Assembly (NCBI GenBank): GCA_018715345.1
Contig: DVLT01000008.1
Coordinates: forward strand, 1 to 64,000
Origin: Candidatus Onthocola gallistercoris
GTDB taxonomy: Bacteria > Bacillota > Clostridia > Lachnospirales > Lachnospiraceae
Reading direction: 5' to 3'
Length of the DNA stretch: 64,000 bases
A program made the translations under genes and the position numbers. The notes below the pieces were generated by a model. It did no database searches. It saw only the letters and a list, made by a program, of their open reading frames with translations, and was not told where the DNA came from. Shown piece by piece: positions 35,978-45,283 of the stretch. Position 1 is the stretch's first letter. Every line of letters begins with the position of its first letter.

Positions 35978-37150
35978 ATGACCATGGGTGATAATTTATT
36001 GATTGTACATGGCGGCGGACCAACGGCGGTGATCAACGCTTCGCTTTACGGTGTGATGCGGGAAGCGCTGAAGCATCCGGAACTGTCCCATATATATGGT
36101 GCCAGGAACGGCACCGGCGGATTGTTAAAAGAAGATTTTATAGAACTGAAGGATGTACCGGAGGAAAAACTGGAGCTGCTCCTTCAAACGCCCGGAAGCG
36201 CCATCGGCACTTCCAGGGATGCTTTGGAACAGGAAGAGTATGACAGGATGACAGAAATACTGGAAAAGCACCAGATCCGTTACGTACTCTTGAATGGGGG
36301 AAACGGCACCATGGACACCTGCGGAAAACTGTCCAAGGCCTGTCAGGCCAAAGGGCTGGATGTATGCGTGATGGGTATTCCCAAAACCATGGATAATGAT
36401 CTGGCCATTACGGATCACAGTCCTGGATTTGGAAGCGCGGCCCGTTTTATCGCCCAAAGTGTGAAGGAAGTCTGCGTGGATGTGAAAGGCCTTCCTATTC
36501 ACGTTGTCGTGGTGGAAGCTTCCGGACGGAATGCAGGCTGGATCACCGCAGCCTCGGCGTTGGCGGCGGATGAAGACGGCATCGGGCCGGATCTGATCTA
36601 TCTGCCGGAACGGCCCTTTGATGAGGACAAGTTCATCGAGGATGTGAAAAAGCTTCTGAAAAAGAAATCGGGTATCGTGGTGGTTGCCAGCGAAGGGCTG
36701 ACCGATAAAGATGGGAAACCCATTGTCAAACCCATATTTAAAACAGAACGGGCCACCTATTTCGGAGATGTGAGTTCCCATCTGGCCAATCTGGTGGTGG
36801 ATCGTCTGGGCTATAAGGCCAGGGGCGAGAAGCCGGGACTGATCGGCCGGGCCTCCATCAGTCTGCAAAGTAGTGTGGACAGGGAAGAAGCGGTCCTTGC
36901 CGGTGAAACCGCCTGTAAGGCAGTCCTTGCCGGTGAAACCGGAAAGATGGTGGGATTCAAGCGGGAATCCACAGATCCTTACCGGATCATCCCCATACTC
37001 ATCGACATCGATGAAGTGATGATGTATGAAAAGACCATGCCGGATGAATATATCAACGAAGAAGGCAATGGTGTGACAGAAAGCTTTAAAGAATGGTGCC
37101 GGCCGCTGATCGGCGGCGGACTGCCAAAAATGATTTCACTGAATGATTAG
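35978..37150 (+). CDS. phosphofructokinase family protein, divergent
   Basis: A 390-residue PFK-A superfamily enzyme (GGGPTAVINASLYG at the start). The donor-site motifs are unusual: GGNGTM near residue 107, where ATP-PFKs have GGDGS and PPi-PFKs GGDDT, and PKTMDND near 127, where ATP-PFKs have PGTIDND. The Gly-plus-Lys combination is known from ATP-using long-type PFKs such as trypanosomal ones, so ATP is possible despite the Lys; the Asp to Asn change at the magnesium-binding position is odd. It lies 11 bp before the aldolase and forms a module with the aldolase, TIM and LarA genes. The substrate may be fructose-6-phosphate or another ketohexose phosphate. Confidence 0.85.
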   Translation: MTMGDNLLIVHGGGPTAVINASLYGVMREALKHPELSHIYGARNGTGGLLKEDFIELKDVPEEKLELLLQTPGSAIGTSRDALEQEEYDRMTEILEKHQIRYVLLNGGNGTMDTCGKLSKACQAKGLDVCVMGIPKTMDNDLAITDHSPGFGSAARFIAQSVKEVCVDVKGLPIHVVVVEASGRNAGWITAASALAADEDGIGPDLIYLPERPFDEDKFIEDVKKLLKKKSGIVVVASEGLTDKDGKPIVKPIFKTERATYFGDVSSHLANLVVDRLGYKARGEKPGLIGRASISLQSSVDREEAVLAGETACKAVLAGETGKMVGFKRESTDPYRIIPILIDIDEVMMYEKTMPDEYINEEGNGVTESFKEWCRPLIGGGLPKMISLND

Positions 37151-37161
37151 GAGGAAAAACT

Positions 37162-38316
37162 ATGTTAGTACCTATGAGAGCGATTCTTGACGCTGCGGAT
37201 AAAAATGATTATGCCCAGGGCGCCTTTAATGTGAACGCAGTCTGCCAGGCAAAAGCGGTCATCAATGTGCATGAGATGTTCAGAAGCCCGGCTATTCTCC
37301 AGGGAGCCGATCTGGCCAACGGATTTATGGGCGGACGGACAGATTTTATGAATGCCACATTGGAGGACAAAAAAGCGGGCGCCAGGAACATTGCGGCGGC
37401 TGTAAAGAAATACGGAGTGGACAGTCCCATCCCGGTGGCGTTACATCTGGATCATGGAAAAGATTTTGATTCCTGTGTGGCAGCCATTGAAGGCGGCTAT
37501 ACAAGCGTTATGATCGATGGCAGTTCCCTTCCCTTCGATGAAAATGTGGAACTGACCCGGGAAGTTGTAAAATATGCCCATAAGCTGGGTGTCACAGTGG
37601 AAGGCGAACTGGGTGTGCTCGCCGGAGTGGAGGACCATGTATTTTCCGCAGACAGCACTTACACCAATCCGTTGAGCGCCATTGAATTTTTCAGAAAGAC
37701 AAAAGTGGATGCCCTGGCCATCAGCTACGGTACCATGCATGGCGCCAACAAAGGTAAAAATGCGGTGATCCGTAAAGAGATCGCCATTGCCATCAAAGAG
37801 TGCATGCGTCATGAAGGCATTGAAGGTTATCTGGTAAGCCATGGTTCTTCCACAGTTCCCCAGTATATTGTGGAAGAGATCAATGCACTGGGCGGTGAAC
37901 TGACCAATACATATGGCATTGACGCCAACCAGCTGATCGAAGCCGGACATTGCGGCATCAACAAGATCAATGTGGATACGGATATCCGTTTGGCAGTGAC
38001 ACGGAATATGAAAGAACTGTTCGCGAAGGACAAAGCCCTCAGAAACAGCGCTTCTGTAGGTCCGATCTATGAACTGCTGGAGAAAAATAAATCGGCCTTT
38101 GATCCGCGGGTATTTATCACGCCGATCATGGATACGGTCATGTACGGCAATGTGCCGGATGAAGATGTGGCACGGATCTGCAAATGCATCGAGGACGGCG
38201 TGAAAGAAGTTGTGGGAACACTGATCGTGAAATTCGGCAGCTATGGAAAAGCGCCGAAAGTAGAGAGAGTGACCTTGGAAGAGATGGCTGACCGTTATAA
38301 GAAGAACGGTATCTGA
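37162..38316 (+). CDS. class II ketose-bisphosphate aldolase
   Basis: A 384-residue zinc aldolase, longer than the 285-345 usual for bacterial class II enzymes because of an extended C terminus. Motifs: GAFNVN, ALHLDHGKDFDSC (first zinc ligand and catalytic Asp), VEGELGVLAGVEDHV, YTNP, AISYGTMHG (zinc His) and INKINVDTDIR. It splits a ketohexose-1,6-bisphosphate, or a related bisphosphate, into DHAP and an aldehyde. AGGAGG precedes the ATG. Its extension and cluster context hint at a non-standard substrate, but fructose-1,6-bisphosphate is the default. Confidence 0.87.
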   Translation: MLVPMRAILDAADKNDYAQGAFNVNAVCQAKAVINVHEMFRSPAILQGADLANGFMGGRTDFMNATLEDKKAGARNIAAAVKKYGVDSPIPVALHLDHGKDFDSCVAAIEGGYTSVMIDGSSLPFDENVELTREVVKYAHKLGVTVEGELGVLAGVEDHVFSADSTYTNPLSAIEFFRKTKVDALAISYGTMHGANKGKNAVIRKEIAIAIKECMRHEGIEGYLVSHGSSTVPQYIVEEINALGGELTNTYGIDANQLIEAGHCGINKINVDTDIRLAVTRNMKELFAKDKALRNSASVGPIYELLEKNKSAFDPRVFITPIMDTVMYGNVPDEDVARICKCIEDGVKEVVGTLIVKFGSYGKAPKVERVTLEEMADRYKKNGI

Positions 38317-38336
38317 TAAAGGAGGTACAGCCAAAG

Positions 38337-39185
38337 ATGAAACATATCTATCTGAATCTGAAACGTTTTGATGTCCCTGTGGAGATGGGCGGAGTCAACC
38401 GTCTGGCTCCTGTGGCAGACTGGGCTGGAAAGATCGTGGAAGAAACCCAGGAAACATTGAAAGTTTACGATCCCTCTGAAGTGGAATTTGCCATGTTCTT
38501 TCCGGAAATCCACATTTTAAATGCAGCAGCGGCTAAAAGCACCGACAGTCCCATACAGGTGGGCTGCCAGGGCGTTTACAGAGAGGATACGGCTGTGGGA
38601 GGTAATTTTGGCGCTTTCACCACCAACCGTCCCGCTTCTTCCATGGCAGCAGCCGGATGTGATGCGGTATTGATCGGCCACTGTGAAGAGAGAAATGATA
38701 AGATGGGCATACTGGCTGAAGCCGGTGTGACAGATACGGATGCGGTAAACCGGATCTTGAACCAGGAAATCCGATGCGCCATCGCAAGGGGTATGAAAGT
38801 GCTTTATTGCATTGGTGAGAAAAGTGAAGAACAGGAACAGTGGCAGGAGGTACTGGGCAAACAGTTGGACATCGGTCTGAAGGATGTGGACACATCCAAA
38901 GTGGTCATTGCCTATGAACCGATCTGGTCCATCGGGCCAGGCAAGACGCCGGCTGGAAAGGATTATATCACCAAGATCGCCCGTTTCGTAAAAGAACGTA
39001 CCGGCGGCATGGACATTGTATACGGCGGCGGCCTGAAACAGGATAATGCAAAGATGCTGGCTTCCATCCCGGAAGTGGACGGCGGTCTGATCGCCCTTAC
39101 CCGTTTCTCGGGTGAGATCGGCTATTATCCGGAAGAATACCTGGAAATCATCAAATTATACATGAATGGGGGAAATGAAAAATGA
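38337..39185 (+). CDS. triosephosphate isomerase family protein, divergent
   Basis: A 282-residue TIM-barrel protein with catalytic lysine in YLNLKRF (K9, where normal TIM has GNWKMN), histidine in IGHCEERND, glutamate in AYEPIWSIGPGKTP, and YGGGLK phosphate loop. All three catalytic residues are kept, but the first strand and the sequence VNRLAPVADW are unlike housekeeping TpiA, and it is about 30 residues longer. TIM-like isomerases acting on other ketose/aldose phosphates (for example erythrulose phosphate isomerases) exist, so the substrate is open. AAGGAGGT precedes the ATG; larA starts inside its stop. Confidence 0.83.
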   Translation: MKHIYLNLKRFDVPVEMGGVNRLAPVADWAGKIVEETQETLKVYDPSEVEFAMFFPEIHILNAAAAKSTDSPIQVGCQGVYREDTAVGGNFGAFTTNRPASSMAAAGCDAVLIGHCEERNDKMGILAEAGVTDTDAVNRILNQEIRCAIARGMKVLYCIGEKSEEQEQWQEVLGKQLDIGLKDVDTSKVVIAYEPIWSIGPGKTPAGKDYITKIARFVKERTGGMDIVYGGGLKQDNAKMLASIPEVDGGLIALTRFSGEIGYYPEEYLEIIKLYMNGGNEK

Positions 39186-40657
39186 AAATAGATTTTGAAT
39201 ACGGTCAAGGCACCATGACAGCTGATCTGCCGGACAATACCGATATTTTTATTCCTGGTGAAACAGTGAAGGATCCGGCTTATATCCCGGAAGATAAGTT
39301 GATCGAGGCCTATGAAGAAAGTCTGGCCCATCCCATCGGTATGCCCACCCTTACGGAACTGGCCCACAAGGGATCCACAGTGACCATCGTTGTCCCGGAC
39401 CGGGTAAAAGGCGGTGAACAGCCCACCAGCCACAGAAAAGTGAGCATCAAGTGCATATTGAAGGAACTTTATGCAGCCGGTGTGGAGAAAAAGGACATCC
39501 TTTTCATCATTTCCAACGGCCTGCATCCCCGGAGCAAAGAATCGGATGCCAAAGCCATCTTTGGTGAAGAACTGTTCAACGAGTTCTGGCCCACAGGACA
39601 GATCATCAGTCATGATAGTGAAGATCCGGATCATATGGTGGATCTGGGAACGACAAAACGGGGCGACCCGGTATTTATGAATAAATATGTCTATGAATGC
39701 GATATTCCGATCTTGATCGGTCATGTACAGGGCAATCCTTACGGCGGTTATTCCGGAGGATACAAACACAGCGCCACCGGTATCACCAACTGGCGCTCCA
39801 TTGCCAGCCACCATGTGCCTTCTGTTATGCACAGGGATGATTTCACACCGGTCAACGGCGGCAGCCTGATGCGGAATAAATTTGACGAGATCAGCATGCA
39901 TATGGAAGAGAAGATGGGACACCCATTCTTCTGCTGTGATGCCGTGCTGGATACCAATTCACGTCAGATCGCCATTTATTCCGGTTACGCAAAAGAAATG
40001 ATGCCGGAAAGCTGGAAGATCGCTGACAAACGGACGTATGTACACTGGGCTGAGAAAAAATATGATGTGCTTGTATTTGGTATGCCTCAGAAATTCCACT
40101 ATGGAGACGGCATGGGAACCAATCCCATCATGATGATGCAGGCGTTGAGCGCCCAGGTACTCCGCTTCAAACGGGTGATGAGCGATCACTGTGTGATCAT
40201 CTGCGCCTCCACCTGTAATGGCTATTTCCATGACGAATTGTGGCCGTATCTGAGAGAACTTTATAATCTCTTCCAGCATGACCATATGGACACCCTTCCG
40301 GATATGAATCGCTATGGTGAATATTTTGCGACAAATGAAGAATATATCCGGAAATATCGTTTTACCAATGCTTTCCATCCATTCCATGGTTTCTCCATGA
40401 TGTCCTGCGCCCATATCGCTGAGATGAATACCAGCGCCATCTATATGGTGGGCTGTGAGGAACCGGGTTATGCCAGAGGTATGGGATTAAAGACCCGGGC
40501 AACCTTTGAAGAAGCGTTGGAGGACGCCAAGAAGAAATATGTGGGTGAAAATCCCAACATTCTTGCTCTTCCCATGACTTTCAAAAAAGCCTCCGTGCAT
40601 CTGTGCATGAAGAATCCGGCAGATGATTGTATGGATGCATATGGCCATCGTCAGTGA
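39182..40657 (+). CDS. LarA family (DUF2088) nickel-pincer racemase/epimerase
   Basis: A 491-residue homologue of lactate racemase LarA, which uses a nickel-pincer nucleotide bound to a lysine. Visible: VVPDRVKGGEQPTSHRK in the N-terminal domain, IGHVQGNPYGGYSGGYKH with the likely cofactor-linked lysine near residue 195 and a preceding histidine, and a long C-terminal domain. It is some 65 residues longer than LarA. LarA relatives racemise many 2-hydroxy acids and some epimerise sugar acids. Overlaps the TIM gene by the ATGA quadruplet, showing translational coupling. No larB, larC or larE cofactor genes lie in the window. Substrate unknown. Confidence 0.85.
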   Translation: MKIDFEYGQGTMTADLPDNTDIFIPGETVKDPAYIPEDKLIEAYEESLAHPIGMPTLTELAHKGSTVTIVVPDRVKGGEQPTSHRKVSIKCILKELYAAGVEKKDILFIISNGLHPRSKESDAKAIFGEELFNEFWPTGQIISHDSEDPDHMVDLGTTKRGDPVFMNKYVYECDIPILIGHVQGNPYGGYSGGYKHSATGITNWRSIASHHVPSVMHRDDFTPVNGGSLMRNKFDEISMHMEEKMGHPFFCCDAVLDTNSRQIAIYSGYAKEMMPESWKIADKRTYVHWAEKKYDVLVFGMPQKFHYGDGMGTNPIMMMQALSAQVLRFKRVMSDHCVIICASTCNGYFHDELWPYLRELYNLFQHDHMDTLPDMNRYGEYFATNEEYIRKYRFTNAFHPFHGFSMMSCAHIAEMNTSAIYMVGCEEPGYARGMGLKTRATFEEALEDAKKKYVGENPNILALPMTFKKASVHLCMKNPADDCMDAYGHRQ

Positions 40658-40666
40658 TAAAAAAAT

Positions 40667-40705
40667 AAGATGCTGATCCGTTTTTACGGATCAGCGTCTT
40701 TTTTT
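40667..40705 (+). terminator. terminator closing the 29-40.7 kb cluster
   Basis: AAGATGCTGATCCG (40667-40680) pairs with CGGATCAGCGTCTT (40687-40700) and is followed by a run of T. Confidence 0.93.
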
Positions 40706-40720
40706 ATCGGGAATTTGGCC

Positions 40721-40749
40721 TTGCCGAACGGAACATATCCCTGTATACT
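40721..40749 (+). promoter_or_regulatory. sigma-A promoter for ispF operon
   Basis: TTGCCG (40721-40726), 17 bp spacer, TATACT (40744-40749). Confidence 0.65.
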
Positions 40750-40819
40750 GGGAATAGACCATTTTTCCGCTGCCGGGAATATCCAGGCGGCAGGTATGAA
40801 ATCATAAAGGAGTGGGATC

Positions 40820-41305
40820 ATGAGAATAGGTATGGGCTACGATGTTCACCGGTTGACCGAAGGACGGCCTCTGATCATCGGCGGCGTGGAGATACCTTAT
40901 GAACGGGGACTTCTGGGACATTCGGATGCGGACGTTTTGCTGCATGCAGTGATGGACGCCATACTGGGAGCGGCAGCTCTTGGCGATATCGGAAAGCATT
41001 TCCCGGATTCGGACGACGCTTATAAAGGCATATCCAGTATGAAACTTTTGGAACATGTCATGAAACTCATAAAAGAAGAAGGTTATCAAGTGGGGAATCT
41101 GGACGCCACCATCATCGCCCAGCGCCCGAAGATGGCCGGATACATTCCCGATATGCGCAAAAATATCGCGGAGGTACTCCATATTCCTGTGTCTGCAGTG
41201 AATGTGAAAGCCACGACAGAAGAGGGACTGGGATTTACTGGAGAAGGACTGGGCATTGCGGCCCAGGCAGTATGTTTACTGGAGGTTTTACAGAAATGGG
41301 CATAG
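40820..41305 (+). CDS. ispF: 2-C-methyl-D-erythritol 2,4-cyclodiphosphate synthase
   Basis: A 161-residue enzyme of the MEP isoprenoid pathway. Motifs: GMGYDVHRL (zinc Asp-His), [18 protein letters not shown] (second His), [10 protein letters not shown], and [18 protein letters not shown] at the C terminus. AAAGGAG is correctly spaced before the ATG. It overlaps the next gene by about 10 bp. Confidence 0.97.
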   Translation: MRIGMGYDVHRLTEGRPLIIGGVEIPYERGLLGHSDADVLLHAVMDAILGAAALGDIGKHFPDSDDAYKGISSMKLLEHVMKLIKEEGYQVGNLDATIIAQRPKMAGYIPDMRKNIAEVLHIPVSAVNVKATTEEGLGFTGEGLGIAAQAVCLLEVLQKWA

Positions 41306-42222
41306 GAACCGATATCATGAGCGAAACACCGAGGGAACTGCGGGCGGAGGACTACGATTTTCTCCTTCCCTATTTTAAGATGCGCTATTCACATACGTGT
41401 GAAAATGTGGTGATGAGCCACTTTATATGGAAAGATTATTATAATACCCGGTATGTGGCCGATGAGGGCGGTCTGATCTGGATCATGAATGCATTTGGGG
41501 AGACGTTTTCCATGCTTCCCCTGTGCAGGGAAGAAGATCTGAGACTTTATTTTGACAAGACAAAGCAGTATTTTAATCAGGTGCTGGGTAAGAAGCTGGT
41601 CATTTACCTGGCGGATGAAAAAGGCTGCGACCTGCTCCGCCTTTCAGAGGATGAATTCAGTATTGAGGCGGACCGGAGGTATTTTGATTATATTTACAGC
41701 GCGGATAAACTGCGGACCTTATCAGGCAAAAAATATCATAAAAAGAAAAATCATCTGAACGCTTTTTTGAAGGAGTATGAGGGACGCTATGAATACCGCT
41801 CCCTTTGCTGCGGCCATAAAGACGAGATCATGTCTTTCCTGAGAAAATGGGAAGATGTGCGTGACATTGAGGACGAATATCACCGGGTGGATTTTGAACT
41901 GAACGGCATAGAATATCTGCTGGAACACCAGCTTTGCGTGGATTTCAATATGGGCGCGGTATACATTGATGGCCGGATGGAAGCCTTTTCACTGGGAGTC
42001 TACGGTAAGCATGAGAGGATGGCGGTGATCCATGTGGAAAAGGCCAATCCCAACATACGGGGACTGTATGCGTTTATCAATCAGCAGATGCTGGTCCATG
42101 AGTTTCCGGACGCGCTGTTTGTCAACCGGGAGGACGATATGGGACTGGAGGGGCTTAGAAAGGCCAAGATGTCCTATCATCCCATTTATCTGATGCAGAA
42201 ATACAATATTATCGAAAAATAG
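41296..42222 (+). CDS. DUF2156 (phosphatidylglycerol lysyltransferase-like) protein
   Basis: About 308 residues of the DUF2156 / LPG-synthase C-terminal-domain type, a double GNAT fold. Recognisable parts are [42 protein letters not shown] and [18 protein letters not shown], ending in [13 protein letters not shown], as in cytoplasmic family members without membrane domain. The start follows GGAGGT at 41281; ATG 41317 is the alternative. Overlaps the ispF end. Exact substrate unknown. Confidence 0.85.
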   Translation: MGIGTDIMSETPRELRAEDYDFLLPYFKMRYSHTCENVVMSHFIWKDYYNTRYVADEGGLIWIMNAFGETFSMLPLCREEDLRLYFDKTKQYFNQVLGKKLVIYLADEKGCDLLRLSEDEFSIEADRRYFDYIYSADKLRTLSGKKYHKKKNHLNAFLKEYEGRYEYRSLCCGHKDEIMSFLRKWEDVRDIEDEYHRVDFELNGIEYLLEHQLCVDFNMGAVYIDGRMEAFSLGVYGKHERMAVIHVEKANPNIRGLYAFINQQMLVHEFPDALFVNREDDMGLEGLRKAKMSYHPIYLMQKYNIIEK

Positions 42223-42231
42223 GTGATCATT

Positions 42232-43338
42232 TTGGATATACAATGGATGCTGCCACAGGATATGGACCAGGTTGGCCGACTTTGGCAGGAATGTTTTTGC
42301 GACCCGCAAAGCTATGCGGATTTTTACTTCAGGACCATGCCGGGGCAGAACCGGATCCTGGGGTTAAAGGAAAAGGAACGTCTCATCTCCATGATCCATC
42401 TGAATCCTTATGTGCTTTCGGCTGACGGCCGTCGGTTTGACAGTACTTATATCGTGGGGGTGGCTACGGATGCGGCATATCGCCACCAGGGCCATATGCG
42501 CCGGCTGCTGGACAGAACTTTTGAATGTCTGTATGGGGAAAGACAGCCCATGGCTTATCTGATGCCTGCGGATCCGAAGATCTATGAACCCTTTGGTTTC
42601 CGTTATATATATCAGCAGTTTTATATCAAGATGCCTGCGGCCAACACATTGGGCGAGTATCTGAGGGCAGCCGGTGACGTGGGGTTGCGGGCTTATTCGG
42701 CCAGCCCGGCGGATGCAAGACAGCTTGCCGAATGGGCAAACGATTGTCTCGGTTCCCGGATGGACGTATTCACATGGCGGGATGAACGGTATTATGATAA
42801 TCTTTTAAGAGAGACAGCATCTGACGGCGGCGAAGTACTCATGTTTTATGAAGGAGAAAGGCTGGTGGGGACAGCTGCCTATATTGCGGAAGAGACTTAT
42901 GAAGTCCGGGAGATCCTGGCCTATCCAGGTTATGAACCCCGGCTGGTGGAATGGCTGGCCGGGCATCTGGGGGATCGGGCTGGGATGATGCTCATGCCCC
43001 CGTGGAAGGCGGACGAAGCAGGTGTGGAGAACGGTTTTCGGCCGATGATCATGGGAAGGATCCTATATCTGGAAAGTTTCCTGCGGCTTTTGCGTTTTGA
43101 CAGGGAGGCGGATCATCTGTGCCTTGAGGTGAAAGATGACCTTATCCAGGAGAATAACGGCAGCTTCCGGATCGTCATCCGCAATGGCAAGGCGGAGAAA
43201 GTTACCCGCCTTGATCATCCGGAAGCCGGCTGTCTTAAAGTCACGGTGGAAATGTTGATGCAGGCGGCTTTTGGACAAGGATCTGCCCTTCAGGGTATCC
43301 AGCCATTTGAACATATATTTATCAATGAAATCGTATAG
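42232..43338 (+). CDS. Eis-like GNAT acetyltransferase
   Basis: About 368 residues: an N-terminal GNAT domain with VATDAAYRHQGHMRRLLDR (acetyl-CoA loop), LMPADPKIYEPFGFRYIY, then a second GNAT-like domain and a C-terminal SCP2-like part (LCLEVKDDLIQENNGSFRI), the Eis architecture. Start is ambiguous: AGGTGA at 42221 fits a TTG at 42232; a GTG at 42223 and ATG at 42244 are alternatives. Follows the DUF2156 gene directly. The acceptor is unknown. Confidence 0.85.
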   Translation: MDIQWMLPQDMDQVGRLWQECFCDPQSYADFYFRTMPGQNRILGLKEKERLISMIHLNPYVLSADGRRFDSTYIVGVATDAAYRHQGHMRRLLDRTFECLYGERQPMAYLMPADPKIYEPFGFRYIYQQFYIKMPAANTLGEYLRAAGDVGLRAYSASPADARQLAEWANDCLGSRMDVFTWRDERYYDNLLRETASDGGEVLMFYEGERLVGTAAYIAEETYEVREILAYPGYEPRLVEWLAGHLGDRAGMMLMPPWKADEAGVENGFRPMIMGRILYLESFLRLLRFDREADHLCLEVKDDLIQENNGSFRIVIRNGKAEKVTRLDHPEAGCLKVTVEMLMQAAFGQGSALQGIQPFEHIFINEIV

Positions 43339-43355
43339 CAGACAGGAGGAAAAGA

Positions 43356-44762
43356 TTGAAAATGAAAATATATAACACTATGACACGGAAAAAGGAAGAT
43401 TTTGAACCGGTGGAACCGGGCAAGGTCCGGATGTATGTATGCGGCCCCACCGTATATAATTACATCCATATTGGAAATGCCCGTCCCATGATCGTATTTG
43501 ATACGGTCCGCCGTTACTTTGAGTATAAGGGTTATGATGTGAATTATGTGTCCAATTTTACAGATGTGGACGATAAGATCATCAAAAAGGCCAATGAAGA
43601 GGGCGTGGATGCTTCGGTCATTTCTGAGCGTTTTATCAAAGAGGCCCAGAAGGATATGGAAGGTCTGAACGTGAAGGAAGCCACCCATCATCCGAAGGCC
43701 ACTGAAGAGATCGGCGGCATGATCGATATGATCCAGACATTGATCGACAAGGGCCATGCCTACAATGCAGACGGCACTGTTTATTTCCGGACCCGTTCCT
43801 TTAATGGATACGGCAAACTTTCCAAAAAAAATATCGATGATCTGGAAGCCGGCCACCGTTCCATTGCGGTCACCGGTGAGGAAGGCAAAGAAGATCCATT
43901 GGACTTTGTCCTTTGGAAACCGAAAAAAGAAGGGGAGCCATCCTGGCCTTCACCCTGGGGCGAGGGACGTCCGGGCTGGCATATCGAATGTTCGGTCATG
44001 TCCAAAAAATATCTGGGAGATGAGATCGATATCCATGCCGGCGGCGAAGATCTGATCTTTCCCCACCATGAGAATGAGATCGCCCAGAGTGAGGCGGCCA
44101 ATGATCATACATTTGCAAAATACTGGATGCACAATGGCTTTTTGAATATTGATAATGTGAAGATGTCCAAGTCGTTGGGCAACTTTTTCACCGTCCGTGA
44201 GATCAGCGAAAAATATGATCTTCAAGTACTCCGGTTCTTTATGCTCAGCGCCCATTACCGCAGTCCGCTGAATTTCAGCGCGGATCTGATGGCAGCTTCC
44301 AAAAACGGTCTGGAGCGTATCTTGACCGCCGTGGATCGTCTGAAGGAACTAAAAGGGACAGACGGACAGATCCGGGCGGATGAGAAGGCGGTTGTGGAAC
44401 AGACAGAGGCTCTTGTGAAGAAATTCGAGGATGCCATGGAGGATGATTTCAATACAGCAGATGCGGTTTCTGCCATATTTGAGATGGTCAAACTGGCCAA
44501 TGTCTCTGTGACAGAAGATTCCAGTGCCGGCCTGATCGGCCTTGTGCGGACAAAGATCGAAACCTTGTGTGATGTACTGGGCATCATCACTGACCGGAAA
44601 CAGGAGATACTGGATGGGGAGATCGAAGCGCTGATACAGGAACGTCAGGAGGCAAGAAAGGCCAGAAATTTTGCCCGGGCAGATGAGATCCGGGACATGC
44701 TGGCAAAACAGGGTATCTTGTTAGAGGATACAAGAGAAGGTGTCAAATGGAAAAGGGCTTAA
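43356..44762 (+). CDS. cysS: cysteinyl-tRNA synthetase
   Basis: A class I synthetase of 468 residues charging tRNA-Cys. CGPTVYNYIHIGNARP includes the HIGH-like HIGN motif and a zinc cysteine; KMSKSLGN is the second signature. AGGAGG at 43344 is 6 bases from a TTG at 43356 and 12 from the ATG at 43362, so TTG may be used. It overlaps mrnC by 16 bp. The cysS-mrnC-rlmB order is the classical Firmicute arrangement. Confidence 0.96.
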   Translation: MKMKIYNTMTRKKEDFEPVEPGKVRMYVCGPTVYNYIHIGNARPMIVFDTVRRYFEYKGYDVNYVSNFTDVDDKIIKKANEEGVDASVISERFIKEAQKDMEGLNVKEATHHPKATEEIGGMIDMIQTLIDKGHAYNADGTVYFRTRSFNGYGKLSKKNIDDLEAGHRSIAVTGEEGKEDPLDFVLWKPKKEGEPSWPSPWGEGRPGWHIECSVMSKKYLGDEIDIHAGGEDLIFPHHENEIAQSEAANDHTFAKYWMHNGFLNIDNVKMSKSLGNFFTVREISEKYDLQVLRFFMLSAHYRSPLNFSADLMAASKNGLERILTAVDRLKELKGTDGQIRADEKAVVEQTEALVKKFEDAMEDDFNTADAVSAIFEMVKLANVSVTEDSSAGLIGLVRTKIETLCDVLGIITDRKQEILDGEIEALIQERQEARKARNFARADEIRDMLAKQGILLEDTREGVKWKRA

Positions 44763-45247
44763 GCGAAGGAGAAACGCTTCTGGCTCAGCTTTTTCCGGCA
44801 AAAGCTGAGGATATCGGCCAGTATTCGCCGCTCACATTGGCTTACATCGGCGATGCGGCCTATGAGTTGATCGTCCGTTCTCTGCTTTTAAGACAAGGCA
44901 ATGCGCCGGTGCAAAAGCTGCACCGGCGAGCCAGCCAGCTGGTCAAAGCGCCGGCTCAGGCTCGGATGATCCGCCGGCTTTCGCAGCAGGGTTATTTGTC
45001 GGAGGCGGAAGAAGCTGTCTATAAAAGAGGACGTAATGCCAAATCCCACACGGTGGCCCGGCATGCCAGTGTATCTGAATACCGTATGGCCACTGGATTC
45101 GAGGCGCTGATGGGCTGGCTCTATCTGAAAAAAGATTACGGCCGGATGCTGACCCTGATACGGAAAGGACTGGATGCGGGGATGGAGCAGATACTCGGCT
45201 TGGAACAGAAAGACGGCTGTCCGCCGGTTTTGGAAGAAGATTTGTAA
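44747..45247 (+). CDS. mrnC: Mini-ribonuclease 3
   Basis: A 166-residue RNase III catalytic domain without dsRNA-binding domain; it matures 23S rRNA in Bacillus. The signature LAYIGDAAYELIVRSLL holds the catalytic Asp, and FEALMGWLYL the second acidic site. AGAAGGTG precedes the ATG inside the cysS end. Confidence 0.94.
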   Translation: MEKGLSEGETLLAQLFPAKAEDIGQYSPLTLAYIGDAAYELIVRSLLLRQGNAPVQKLHRRASQLVKAPAQARMIRRLSQQGYLSEAEEAVYKRGRNAKSHTVARHASVSEYRMATGFEALMGWLYLKKDYGRMLTLIRKGLDAGMEQILGLEQKDGCPPVLEEDL

Positions 45248-45283
45248 AAGATCCGGATGGATAGGTATACAGGAGATGAAAAC

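Noticed and set aside
36885-36950. Near-identical AVLAGET segments in the PFK gene, looking like a tandem duplication
   Set aside because: The spacing equals the normal length of this region in PFKs (AV...GxTGxMV), so no extra residues are inserted; shared codons explain the similarity.
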